Shown: positions 31,544 to 39,130 of the stretch, piece by piece | How positions within the stretch are numbered: the stretch's first letter is position 1 | Layout of the letters: every line of letters begins with the position of its first letter | Assembly: GCA_019670725.1 (NCBI GenBank) | Contig: AP024629.1 | Coordinates: 1,674,001-1,738,000, forward strand | Direction of reading: 5' to 3' | Length of the DNA: 64,000 nt | From: Alphaproteobacteria bacterium SO-S41 | GTDB taxonomy: Bacteria > Pseudomonadota > Alphaproteobacteria > Micropepsales > Micropepsaceae | Position numbers and translations under genes: made by a program | Notes under the pieces: model-generated | Seen by the model: only the letters and a program-made list of their open reading frames with translations | Databases searched by the model: none | Told to the model about the DNA's origin: nothing

Positions 31544-31751
31544 ATCCGCTCTCTCCCTAGGATGTTCGCTGCAGTTCTGGGGGCAGGGTTTGCGAGTCCG
31601 GCGGGCGGCTCGTCAAGTGTTCCCGTGCGTCAGGCGTCCGACGCGCGCAACAATATTTCGGGGGTGCGGAGGAAAGCATCCTCGTTTGGCGCGGACGGCG
31701 GGGTGAAATTGAATTGGGATTTTTCTTGGGGGTGTACCCCTTAGCCATCGC

Positions 31752-31843
31752 ATTCGAACGTTACGAATGCGGATTTCCGGGCGCGCCGGGTATTCGAACG
31801 TCGCTGGTGGGTGGGGCTCTTCCGTGCCGGGTATTCGAACGTC
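31752..31843. repeat. Three copies of ATTCGAACGTY at 40-41-bp spacing
   Basis: ATTCGAACGTT at 31752-31762, ATTCGAACGTC at 31792-31802 and ATTCGAACGTC at 31833-31843 are spaced 40 and 41 bp start to start. The last two share the longer core GCCGGGTATTCGAACGTCG. The same 11-mer is found twice, 41 bp apart, at 2260-2311. The regular spacing of about four helical turns suggests protein-binding iterons, but the purpose is unknown. Confidence 0.7.
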
Positions 31844-31980
31844 GAGGCGCGGCACGTGCTGGAGCGCTGGGTGAGGGGATCAAGCATGGAGGCGCGCCTT
31901 TCACTGCGGATGGATCAATGTCCTATTATATAGGAATATTATCAGAAATTACAAGTGAGGTTGGAGGTGCCACCTGGAGG

Positions 31981-32028
31981 GCTTCAGGCATGGGTCCTCG
32001 GGTTCCGCTGCGCGGCCCCTAGGATGAC
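31981..32028. repeat. Dispersed repeat family A, copy 3
   Basis: This copy (TTCAGGCATGGGTCCTCGGG to GGCCCCTAGGATGAC) matches copies at 5199 and 18431, with one change in the distal arm. It lies downstream of the minus-strand CWC gene. Confidence 0.75.
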
Positions 32029-32050
32029 GACCAAGTAGAAGGTGCGACGG

Positions 32051-32245
32051 CTATTCCGCCGCCAGCGCTGCGTGGAGGCAGGTGGGGCAGAGGCAGTCGG
32101 TGCCCGGGCGGATGTCGGCGAGCAGAGGGAGGTCCTGGCACCAGCAGGTACCGGGGGCGGCCCCGGTGTCGGGGCCGCAGGAGAACGGTGTGCCGCAGGT
32201 GGAGCAGGCTTTCGGACGGGGCTCGGCGGGCCGGGGGAGGGTCAA
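32051..32245 (-). CDS. Cysteine-rich CWC family protein
   Basis: The 64-residue protein has eight cysteines arranged as CSTCGTPFSC, then GTCWCQDLP, then CLCPTC. This is the pattern of the cysteine-rich CWC family, small probable zinc-binding proteins of unknown role. TTG 32245 is the only in-frame start, six bases after the stop of the GDSL esterase gene, so it is probably the last gene of that transcript. A weak AAGAAG serves as RBS. The family match rests on CWC and the spacing of the outer pairs. Confidence 0.75.
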   Translation of the reverse strand: MTLPRPAEPRPKACSTCGTPFSCGPDTGAAPGTCWCQDLPLLADIRPGTDCLCPTCLHAALAAE

Positions 32246-32251
32246 GAGACG

Positions 32252-33628
32252 CTACTTCTTGCCCCAGCCGATGCTGGCGGCGATGGCGGCGCCGGTGCGG
32301 CGGTAGCCGTCGGGGGCGAGGTGGGTGAGGTCCTTGCCCATCAGCATGGGGCTCGCATAGGCCCAGCCGTAATTGCCGCCCTGGCCGCCCATATAGGCCT
32401 GCCAATCCCAGGTGGCGCAGTTGTACTGCGCGGCAAGCTCGGCCTGCACGGTCGCGATCTCGCGGTGGATGCGGGCGAATTTCAGGAAGTCGCCATTGGC
32501 ACGCGTCACAGCATTCACGAGCACGCCGCGATCGGGCGGGCCGACGAGAATGCAGGACGCCTTCGGAAAAGCGGCGCGCATATTGGTGAGCGTGCGGGTG
32601 AGCGAAGCGCGATAGTCGTCGCGGTCGTAATGCGGCGCGTTGCCTTCGTTGGTGCCGTATTCGAGCACGACGGCGTCGTAGCTGGCGCCGTGCAGGGATT
32701 CGACGAGATGCTCGGGCTGGGTGTTGGCCCAGCCGCCGGCGGTGGAGCCGGGGAGGCCGAAGACGTCGAGCGTCACGAGCGGCGGGCGCTCATAGTCGAG
32801 CAGGAAGCCCTGCAGGATAAAGGTGCCGGCGGTGGTGCGCATTTTCAGCGTATAGATCAGCGCGTCCGACGTGATGGTGAGGATGCCCGTGCCGGACCGG
32901 CCAGCGGCGAGGCGCACCGCTTTTTCCGGGCCGTCATTGACGGAGATGCCGAGCACGGTGCCGCCGGGCGTCGGGTGATAGGCGACGCGCATCGCGACGA
33001 TCTGCGGCTGCGCATCGGCATCGCGCAGGTCGAGCCAGAGGCGGTTGTCGGTACCGGCTTCCGCCACGCGGTTGGCGAGGCCCGGGCCGAACTCGCCGAC
33101 GCCGCCGGCCTTGAAGGCGAGCTCGGTCGTCCAGTCGTCGCCGATGCAGTAATTGTGCAGCGTGGGTAGGCGGATGTTGGAGCGGCCCATGGTGGGCGGC
33201 AGGAACAGCGTGCCGACGGTCGTGCCGCTGCGGCGGATCGCCTCGAAGAGCTGGTTCATCAGCTGTCCCGCGGCGATGTGGCTGTCGCCCCAGAAGGCGA
33301 TGCGGCGAGGGCGCGGGCGGCCGTCCTCATCGAAGAGGTCGAAGCCGGCGATCAGCTTGCGGTTCAGCTTGGGCGGGCTGGTCTCGACATAGCGCGCGAG
33401 CTTGCCGAGCTGCGCCTTGGTGGGGACGAGGACATCGACCTTGGGCGGGGTCGGTGCAGGGCTGGTCGGCGGCTTGATCTTGCGCGGGCCGCAGTCGAAA
33501 TCGAAGAAGGTCTTCCCCGAGGGGATGTTGACCGTGGTCTCGGCGATCTCGGCCGCGGCGGGGACGACGCCGAGGAGACCGAACAGACCAAAGCTCAAGA
33601 CGGTGATCGCATTCCTGAGCCGATGCAT
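32252..33628 (-). CDS. Exported GDSL/SGNH-family esterase
   Basis: The 458-residue protein has a signal peptide (cleavage near VVPAAAE) and a Pro-rich linker at about 50-68. The SGNH hydrolase domain shows block I AFWGDSHIAAG (Ser near residue 114), EYGTNEG (block III Asn) and a final DLTHLAPDGY with the Asp-x-x-His pair. This family removes or transfers acetyl groups on cell-envelope polymers or other esters in the periplasm. It lies 118 bases downstream of the OafA-type acyltransferase on the same strand, so both may act on the same glycan. Confidence 0.88.
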   Translation of the reverse strand: MHRLRNAITVLSFGLFGLLGVVPAAAEIAETTVNIPSGKTFFDFDCGPRKIKPPTSPAPTPPKVDVLVPTKAQLGKLARYVETSPPKLNRKLIAGFDLFDEDGRPRPRRIAFWGDSHIAAGQLMNQLFEAIRRSGTTVGTLFLPPTMGRSNIRLPTLHNYCIGDDWTTELAFKAGGVGEFGPGLANRVAEAGTDNRLWLDLRDADAQPQIVAMRVAYHPTPGGTVLGISVNDGPEKAVRLAAGRSGTGILTITSDALIYTLKMRTTAGTFILQGFLLDYERPPLVTLDVFGLPGSTAGGWANTQPEHLVESLHGASYDAVVLEYGTNEGNAPHYDRDDYRASLTRTLTNMRAAFPKASCILVGPPDRGVLVNAVTRANGDFLKFARIHREIATVQAELAAQYNCATWDWQAYMGGQGGNYGWAYASPMLMGKDLTHLAPDGYRRTGAAIAASIGWGKK

Positions 33629-33746
33629 GGGTCCTGCCGAATTAAGGGGGCCGACTTGAGGGCGGCCGAATCAAATTGGGGGTGCAGCCGCGATCATAAC
33701 GAGGCGATTCGCCAAGCTCTAGCGGGCGTGGCGCAGGCGCAGGCGG

Positions 33747-35837
33747 TCAGCCGCTGTGAGCGGTGGCGGCGGGTTTTGCGACCGGAGTCGGCGTCGCGTC
33801 GGTTTCGTGTTCGGGCGTGTTCGCGGGCGCCGCGGCAGGCGCGGCAGCCGGAGCGGGCGCAGGCTTGGCGGCCGGCGGCGGTTTCTTGGGCGGCGGGGGC
33901 GCGACGATGAGATCGCCGGCGCGGATGATCTCGGCGACATAGGCGCGCTGGCCGACGGGGCGGGGGTGGACGCCGTCCTTGGTGAACCACTCCTTGTGTT
34001 CCGCCGACACGGCGCGCCAGTCGGCGAGCACGACATTGGGGTAGTTCGGCATCAGGCGGTCGATCAGCTCGTTGTTCGGATCGATCCAGCGGCGCGGGGC
34101 GCGCAGGTTGATGAGGACGACGCGCTTGCGGTCGGAGAGCAGCGTCAGGATCTTGTTGAACTGATCCTCGGTGACATAGCCGTTGGTGCCGACATGCAGG
34201 ACCACGACGTCGCGGAGTTCGCCCGCCTCTTTCAGGCGCGTCAGCTCCTTCAGGACATCGGCGGCCTGCCAGGCGACGGTGGCGTGCAGCTCCATCTTCG
34301 GCAGTTGCTTGTCGAAGAGATATTTCGAGCCGAGCATGACGCTGTCGCCGATCGCGGAGACTTCGCTGTCCTTGTAGGTGCCGGGGCCGACGGGGGCCGG
34401 CTCGTCCGGACCGGGTTCGACTTCCGGGCCGGGCTGCGGCTGGACCACGGCGCCGGCGATGGGCGGGAGCATCGGCATCAGCGTGGTGCCGGCGCCGGCC
34501 ATCATCGCGATGCCGACCGAGACCATTTCCTCGCCCTGATCCTGGGCAGTTTCCTCGTCGGGGATGTACTGCGCCGGGGCGAGCGCGAGCACCGTCGCGC
34601 CCATCGCTACCGCGCCGCCGGTGACGAGGCCGATCATCGCGCCGCGCCACAGCGCCCAGCGGCGGCGGAGCGGGGATTTGAGGTCGCGGAAGATCTGCTC
34701 CAGCAGGCCGTGGCGGATGGGCTGTTCGATGAAGCGGTAGGACGCGGCGGCGATGCCGAAGGTCAGCGCGACGCGGATGATGAGGATGGTCGCGGGATCG
34801 AGGTCGAGATCGAGATCCGGCCGCGTCAGCATGAAGATCGGCCAGTGCCACAGGTAAATGCCGTAGGAGCGCTCGCCGATCCAGCGCATGGGCTGGCCGT
34901 CGAGCAGCAGGCCGAAGGACGAGCCGCGATAGGTGGCGGCGAGGATCAGCACGGCGCTGGCGCCGGCGGAGGCGAGGAAGCCCCAGGGATAGAGCCAGCC
35001 GGTCTGTTCGCCCATCAGGGCCATCATGGTCAGCGTCGCGCCGAGGGCGAGGAGGCCGGCCATCCACGCGGCGATGGTGTCGACGATGTGGGGTTCGGCT
35101 TCCCGGCGGTTAGGGCGCCAGAGGAGGCCGAGCAGCGCGCCGATCAGCAGCGGGAAGCCGTGCGTGTCGGTGCCGAAATACATGCGCGAGGGATCGGCGC
35201 CGCTGTCGGGATAGCCGAGCTGCTGGGCCATCGAGAACATCCACCACGCCGAGGCGACGGCGAGCACGGCGGCGAGCGCCACCAGCGCCCAGCGGCCGAA
35301 GCGCGGCAGGACGAGGAACACGATCGGCGCCCAGACGATGTAGAACTGCTCCTCGATCGCCAGCGACCAGAGGTGCAGCAAAAGCGGCTGGCGCCCCATC
35401 GTTTCGAAATAGGAGCTGCCGGCGAAGAGGAACTGCCAGTTGGTGACGTAGAAGATCGACGAGATGACGTCGCCGGGCAGGCGGTGCAGCGCGTCGGGCG
35501 CGATGGTGACGGCGGCGATGATGACGGCGGTCATCACCAGATAAGAGGCGGGGAGCAGCCGCTTGGCGCGGCGCCAGTAGAAGGCGCCGAGATTGAGCCG
35601 GCCGTTCTTCTCGCTCTCGCCGACCAGGAGGCCGGTGATCAGGAAGCCTGAAATGACGAAGAAGAGGTCGACGCCGAGATAGCCGCCATCGGCCCAGACG
35701 AAATCGGCGTGGAAGAGGAAGACCGCCATGACGGCGATGGCGCGCAACCCGTCGAGGCCGATGATGCGGCTGTGACCGGCGTGCGCGGACTGGGACTCTG
35801 AGCCGGCTGACGCCGATTTACCGGTCGCGTGATACAT
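33747..35837 (-). CDS. OafA/YrhL-type O-acyltransferase with C-terminal SGNH domain
   Basis: The 696-residue membrane protein begins with an acyltransferase 3 domain of about ten helices (residues 25-400; IGLDGLRAIAVMAVFLFHAD, SGFLITGLLV, LWSLAIEEQFYIVWAPIVFL). After a Pro-rich linker (about 445-480), a periplasmic SGNH domain follows (AIGDSVMLG, HVGTNGYV, DGVHPRPVG). Such enzymes O-acetylate lipopolysaccharide O-antigen, peptidoglycan or other surface glycans. The C-terminus is a 60-residue Ala/Pro-rich tail, low in complexity. It heads a minus-strand group with the GDSL esterase and CWC genes. Confidence 0.93.
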   Translation of the reverse strand: MYHATGKSASAGSESQSAHAGHSRIIGLDGLRAIAVMAVFLFHADFVWADGGYLGVDLFFVISGFLITGLLVGESEKNGRLNLGAFYWRRAKRLLPASYLVMTAVIIAAVTIAPDALHRLPGDVISSIFYVTNWQFLFAGSSYFETMGRQPLLLHLWSLAIEEQFYIVWAPIVFLVLPRFGRWALVALAAVLAVASAWWMFSMAQQLGYPDSGADPSRMYFGTDTHGFPLLIGALLGLLWRPNRREAEPHIVDTIAAWMAGLLALGATLTMMALMGEQTGWLYPWGFLASAGASAVLILAATYRGSSFGLLLDGQPMRWIGERSYGIYLWHWPIFMLTRPDLDLDLDPATILIIRVALTFGIAAASYRFIEQPIRHGLLEQIFRDLKSPLRRRWALWRGAMIGLVTGGAVAMGATVLALAPAQYIPDEETAQDQGEEMVSVGIAMMAGAGTTLMPMLPPIAGAVVQPQPGPEVEPGPDEPAPVGPGTYKDSEVSAIGDSVMLGSKYLFDKQLPKMELHATVAWQAADVLKELTRLKEAGELRDVVVLHVGTNGYVTEDQFNKILTLLSDRKRVVLINLRAPRRWIDPNNELIDRLMPNYPNVVLADWRAVSAEHKEWFTKDGVHPRPVGQRAYVAEIIRAGDLIVAPPPPKKPPPAAKPAPAPAAAPAAAPANTPEHETDATPTPVAKPAATAHSG

Positions 35838-35988
35838 TTCGGATTGGTGGCCCCCGCCGACCTAAACCGCATGATGGGCAATATCGCCCCGAGAATCGCT
35901 TGGCTGTCAGGCGATTATGATCGTGAAGTTCAGCGCGCCGCATCCCTTAGCGGCAGGTCGTGGCAAATTAAAGGCCGGTTTCGCGGCG

Positions 35989-36582
35989 TTACGACTTTTT
36001 CAGATTTTTGTCCGGGGCCGGACGGGCGGCGCGCGCGAAGGGGAGGGCGGTGGCGACGACATCGTCCACCGGCTCCGCGAATCCATTGCGGACCCATCGG
36101 CGGGCGATCTGGATGATCGCCCCGGCGGCGCCCGCCTGGGCGAGCGTGTTCGCGGCGTCGGGCGCGAAGAGGGCGCCGAAGCGTTCGCCGGCGGCGCGAC
36201 CGAGTTCCTTCATCGCCGGCTCGTGCTCGTCGAGATCGACGAGGAAGACGCGGGCGGGACCGGGAAATTCGGCGAGCACCGCAAAGAAGCCGGCGAGGGC
36301 GGCGCGGACGGGATCGCGGCCGGCGGCGCGGACGGCGATGCGGTTGAAGAGTTCGTCCTGGACCCGGCCGAAGGCGGCGAGGAAGAGCGCCTCGCGGTTC
36401 GGGAAGGATTCGTAGAAATAGCGCGCGGTGAGGCCGGCCTCGGCGCAGATCAGCGCGACCGACGCGCCGTCGCGCCCGAGGCGGGCGGAGACGTCGATGG
36501 CGGCGCGAATGAGGCGGTCGCGGCGCTCGGCCTGGCGGTCCTCCAGGGCGACGCCGCCATAGCGGCGGGCGGGTTTCGTCAT
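35989..36582 (-). CDS. TetR-family transcriptional regulator
   Basis: The 197-residue regulator has a TetR N-terminal HTH (RLIRAAIDVSARLGRDGASVALICAEAGLTARYFYESFPNREALF, seen in parts from about residue 22) and a helical ligand-binding C-terminus. ATG 36582 is chosen because the alternative upstream start at 36618 falls inside the operator palindrome. It is divergent from the Coq4-family gene, and the 34-bp palindrome between them is the obvious target. The inducer is unknown. Confidence 0.9.
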   Translation of the reverse strand: MTKPARRYGGVALEDRQAERRDRLIRAAIDVSARLGRDGASVALICAEAGLTARYFYESFPNREALFLAAFGRVQDELFNRIAVRAAGRDPVRAALAGFFAVLAEFPGPARVFLVDLDEHEPAMKELGRAAGERFGALFAPDAANTLAQAGAAGAIIQIARRWVRNGFAEPVDDVVATALPFARAARPAPDKNLKKS

Positions 36583-36612
36583 GCGGCGGTTCTTGACATG
36601 CGGCACGGTGCG

Positions 36613-36646
36613 TGACAATTTGACAATGTTGATTGTCAGATTGTCA
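36613..36646. promoter_or_regulatory. TetR operator candidate: doubled palindrome
   Basis: TGACAAT occurs at 36613-36619 and 36621-36627, and its complement ATTGTCA at 36632-36638 and 36640-36646. Fourteen of 15 bases on each side match in inverted order around GTTG. The two nested dyads would suit two TetR dimers, and the site lies 20 bases before the Coq4-family gene. Confidence 0.75.
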
Positions 36647-36666
36647 GTTCAACGGGAGATCACCAG

Positions 36667-37428
36667 ATGGCCGAAGCCACCGCCCTCAGCACCGCCACCT
36701 ACAAGCGCGACTGGCGCACCGCCTTCGCGGCCGTCCGCAAGCTGCTGGCCGATCCCAACGACACCGTGCAGGTGTTCCGCATCATGCAGTCGCTGAATGC
36801 CGGCGCGGCGAAGAAGGGCTTTCACCGCCTGGTCTCGACGCCCGAGGGTGGGCGCATGGCCTATCAACGCCTTGAGCTGGTCGACCGGTTGATGGACCGG
36901 GCGTGGGTGGAGAGCTTCGCGCCGGGCACGGTGGGCGCGGCCTATCGCGCGTTCCTGGACCGCACGGGGTATTCGGCGAACGGGCTCGCCGAGGTCAGCA
37001 ACCAGGATCGCCGCGCGGAAGACGTGGCGCATCCCTATGCCTGGTTCGGACGGCGGCAGCGCGACATCCACGACATCTGGCATGTGCTGACGGGCTATCA
37101 GGCTGATGAGCCGCTGGGTGAGCTGTGCCTCGTCAACTTCTCGTATGCGCAGGGCGGCGGGCTTGGCTGGGGCTTCATCGCGAAGATGGGCGTGTTGAAG
37201 AACCTGTTCAAAAAGAACGGCTGGACCGTGATGCGCGCGGTGCGCGAGGGCTATGCCCGCGGGCGCAAGGCGGCGTGGCTGAACTACGACAATATCGAAA
37301 CGCTGTTCGCCGAACCGCTCGACGCGGCGCGGGCGCGGCTGAAGCTGAGCGAGCCGGTCCGCTACAAGGCTGCGCAGCGGGCGACGCGGTCGAGTGGGTT
37401 CATGGGCGCGGCGGTCGCGGCAGAGTAA
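36667..37428 (+). CDS. Coq4-family protein (ubiquinone biosynthesis-like)
   Basis: The 253-residue protein carries the Coq4 metal-binding motif HDIWH (H135, D136, H139) with a Glu about 12 residues later (E152). The flanking phrases TPEGGRMAYQR and NYDNIETLFAEPLD are also typical. Eukaryotic Coq4 is needed for coenzyme Q synthesis, acting on the decarboxylation/hydroxylation of the ring. Bacterial members next to TetR genes are not well characterised. Regulation by the divergent TetR gene through the doubled palindrome is likely, which is odd for a housekeeping quinone enzyme. Confidence 0.88.
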   Translation: MAEATALSTATYKRDWRTAFAAVRKLLADPNDTVQVFRIMQSLNAGAAKKGFHRLVSTPEGGRMAYQRLELVDRLMDRAWVESFAPGTVGAAYRAFLDRTGYSANGLAEVSNQDRRAEDVAHPYAWFGRRQRDIHDIWHVLTGYQADEPLGELCLVNFSYAQGGGLGWGFIAKMGVLKNLFKKNGWTVMRAVREGYARGRKAAWLNYDNIETLFAEPLDAARARLKLSEPVRYKAAQRATRSSGFMGAAVAAE

Positions 37429-37432
37429 GGCG

Positions 37433-37888
37433 CTAGCCGAGCGCGTTCTCGAGCTGCTTTTTGCTCATCTTTGAGCGGTTCGGAAGGTTCTTGCGCTTCG
37501 CGCGGGCGTAGAGTTCGGCCTTGGTCGGGCCGCCGTCGCGGGCGCGGCTGCGGGCGGCGCGGGTGCCGGCGGCGGTGTTGTCTTTCGCGTTCTTGCCGCC
37601 CATGGCGCGGGAGGACTCGCGCTGGTCCTTGGCGCCGACGTGGGCTTTGCCTTCCTTTTCCTGCTGGGCGGTCTTGCCCTTGGCTTCCTTCGCCTTGGTC
37701 TTGGCGAGGTTGCTGCGGTTCTTTTTCTTGCTGACGTATTTCGAGCTGCCGGATTCACTGAGTGCGATCGCGATCGCCTGTTTGCGGCTTTTGACCTTTT
37801 CGCCGCTACCGCTCTTCAGTTCGCCGTGGGCGAATTCGTGCATGACGCGGCCGGCGGTCTTGCGCTTGGCGGGGGTGGATTTGGGCAT
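37433..37888 (-). CDS. DUF6496-type basic protein
   Basis: The 151-residue protein is very rich in Lys, Arg, Ala and Gly. The N-terminal part (MPKSTPAKRKTAGRVMHEFA then GELKSGSGEKVKSRKQAIAI) matches the small DUF6496 family, and the C-terminus (AELYARAKRKNLPNRSKMSK) looks like a short SAP/Rho-N type nucleic-acid-binding helix pair. The middle is low-complexity and probably disordered. A nucleic-acid-associated or stress role is inferred from composition only. ATG 37888 has GGAGG five bases upstream. Confidence 0.75.
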   Translation of the reverse strand: MPKSTPAKRKTAGRVMHEFAHGELKSGSGEKVKSRKQAIAIALSESGSSKYVSKKKNRSNLAKTKAKEAKGKTAQQEKEGKAHVGAKDQRESSRAMGGKNAKDNTAAGTRAARSRARDGGPTKAELYARAKRKNLPNRSKMSKKQLENALG

Positions 37889-37943
37889 GGGGGCCTCCGG
37901 GTGTGACCGGAGGAAAACGCGATTGGCGGGAAACAGGTTCCGC

Positions 37944-38051
37944 CGGTGCGCTGCATCCGCCCCCTCCACCGCTACGCGGTCGTTCGACGGGCGAAAGGTC
38001 CACTGGACCTTTCGCTGATCCGTCTCACCCCCCCGAAACGGGGGAGGATCA
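37944..38051. repeat. Dispersed repeat family B, copy 1, with inserted palindrome
   Basis: The ends match other family B copies (GCTGCATCCGCCCCCTCCAC and CGGGGGAGGATCA). The centre carries an extra palindrome: GCGAAAGGTCCA at 37991-38002 paired with TGGACCTTTCGC at 38004-38015. GGATCA ends one base before the stop codon of the AraC-type gene. Confidence 0.75.
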
Positions 38052-38052
38052 T

Positions 38053-38949
38053 TTATTCCGCCGCCATCGGGGTGCGGAGGGATTCGATGTGGCGGGTGGG
38101 GGGGAGGCCGTAGAGGCGGGTGTATTCGCGGGTGAATTGCGAGGGGCTTTCGTAGCCGACGCGGTGGCCGGCGGTGGCGACGTCGCAGCGGTCGATGAGG
38201 AGGAGGCGGTTCGCCTCCTGCAGGCGGAGCTGCTTCTGGTACTGCATCGGCGTCATCGCGGTGACCGCCTTGAAGTGGTGGTGGAGCGAGGAGACGCTCA
38301 TGCCGACGCGTTCGGCGAGGTCGTCAATGCGCAGCGGGCGGCGGAAGTTCGCCTTGAGCCATGCGCCGGCTTTGGCGACGCGGTTGGAGGGGCTGTCGGC
38401 GGTGGCGATGCTCATCAGGCGCGGGCCGTAGGGGCTCATCAGCAGGCGGTAGAGGATTTCCTGTTCGATCAGCGGCGCCATGGCGGCGATCTCGTGCGGG
38501 CGGTCGAGCAGCCGGACGAGCCGCAGCGTGGCGTCGAGAAGTTCGGGGCCGGCCTTCTCCACCGCGACGCCGCGGCGCGCGTCGGTGGTGAGCGCACGTT
38601 CCGGCGGGGGCACGCGCGAGAAGAGTTCGCGCAGGCGCTCGGGGTCGATGGCGAGGGCGAGGCCGATATAGGGTATTTCGGGGCTGGCCTCGATTGTCTT
38701 GGAGACGACGGGGAGATCCAGCGAGACGACGAGATAGTCGCCGACGCCGTAGCGATAGACCTCGTCGCCCAGCGTCATGCTTTTTGCGCCCTGGACGACC
38801 ATGGCGAAGCAGGGCCACTGGGTCGCGTGGCGCGGGTCGCCGCGCTCGTTACGGCAGCCGAGCCAGAGGCCGGGCACGACCGTGTCGCCCTCGCCGCCAT
38901 CGACGGTGTGGCGGGTGATGGTGGCGGCGAGTTCGGAAAGCGGGTGCAT
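38053..38949 (-). CDS. AraC-family transcriptional regulator (AraC_N type)
   Basis: The 298-residue protein has the AraC_N cupin-like sensor domain (about residues 20-170, PCFAMVVQGAKSMTLGDEVY and GVGDYLVVSLDLPV) and a C-terminal double HTH (WLKANFRRPLRIDDLAERVG and YESPSQFTREYTRLYG). This subgroup is commonly divergent from zinc alcohol dehydrogenases, as here. Two tandem 21-bp repeats at 39023-39064 are likely its binding site. The inducer may be an aldehyde or alcohol. Confidence 0.92.
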   Translation of the reverse strand: MHPLSELAATITRHTVDGGEGDTVVPGLWLGCRNERGDPRHATQWPCFAMVVQGAKSMTLGDEVYRYGVGDYLVVSLDLPVVSKTIEASPEIPYIGLALAIDPERLRELFSRVPPPERALTTDARRGVAVEKAGPELLDATLRLVRLLDRPHEIAAMAPLIEQEILYRLLMSPYGPRLMSIATADSPSNRVAKAGAWLKANFRRPLRIDDLAERVGMSVSSLHHHFKAVTAMTPMQYQKQLRLQEANRLLLIDRCDVATAGHRVGYESPSQFTREYTRLYGLPPTRHIESLRTPMAAE

Positions 38950-39022
38950 GGTGCGCGGCGGCCGGTTTGGGATTTCGTGTCAGTGTCACATTAGCCGCAC
39001 GGCGGAGTGCGGCCAATGTGCA

Positions 39023-39064
39023 GTGCAGCAGGTTTGCAGGATCGTGCAGAAGCTTTGCAGGATC
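39023..39064. promoter_or_regulatory. Tandem 21-bp direct repeats, probable AraC-type operator
   Basis: Two 21-bp units at 39023-39043 and 39044-39064, beginning GTGCAG and ending TTTGCAGGATC, are identical at 19 positions. The 21-bp period (two helical turns) and location 67 bases before the alcohol dehydrogenase ATG fit activation by the divergent AraC-family protein. Confidence 0.68.
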
Positions 39065-39130
39065 GGCGTCGCGCGATCCGGCCCTGATGTGGGAGACAGG
39101 CTCACCCCTTTCAATCCGAAGAGGACTCCC

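Larger units (their letters stand above)
31544..32050. other. 507-bp gene-free stretch with repeats and an AT-rich patch
   Basis: I see no convincing gene here. It holds three ATTCGAACGT motifs (31752-31843) and a GCATTCG/CGAATGC inverted repeat (31750-31770). It also holds a short AT-rich patch with the palindrome TCCTATTATATAGGA (31921-31935), an AGGTG-C-CACCT palindrome (31966-31976) and a copy of repeat family A (31981-32028). A 102-codon open frame across it consists of these repeats and is not credible. The low GC patch stands out from the surroundings. Confidence 0.6.

Noticed and set aside
31714-32022. 102-codon plus-strand frame in the gene-free stretch
   Set aside because: It is built from the ATTCGAACGTC motifs and repeat family A, with no RBS and no recognisable protein features.
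33756-35651. 631-codon plus-strand open frame opposite the OafA-type gene
   Set aside because: Low-complexity Gly/Arg/Asp translation with no motifs. The minus strand encodes a complete acyltransferase.
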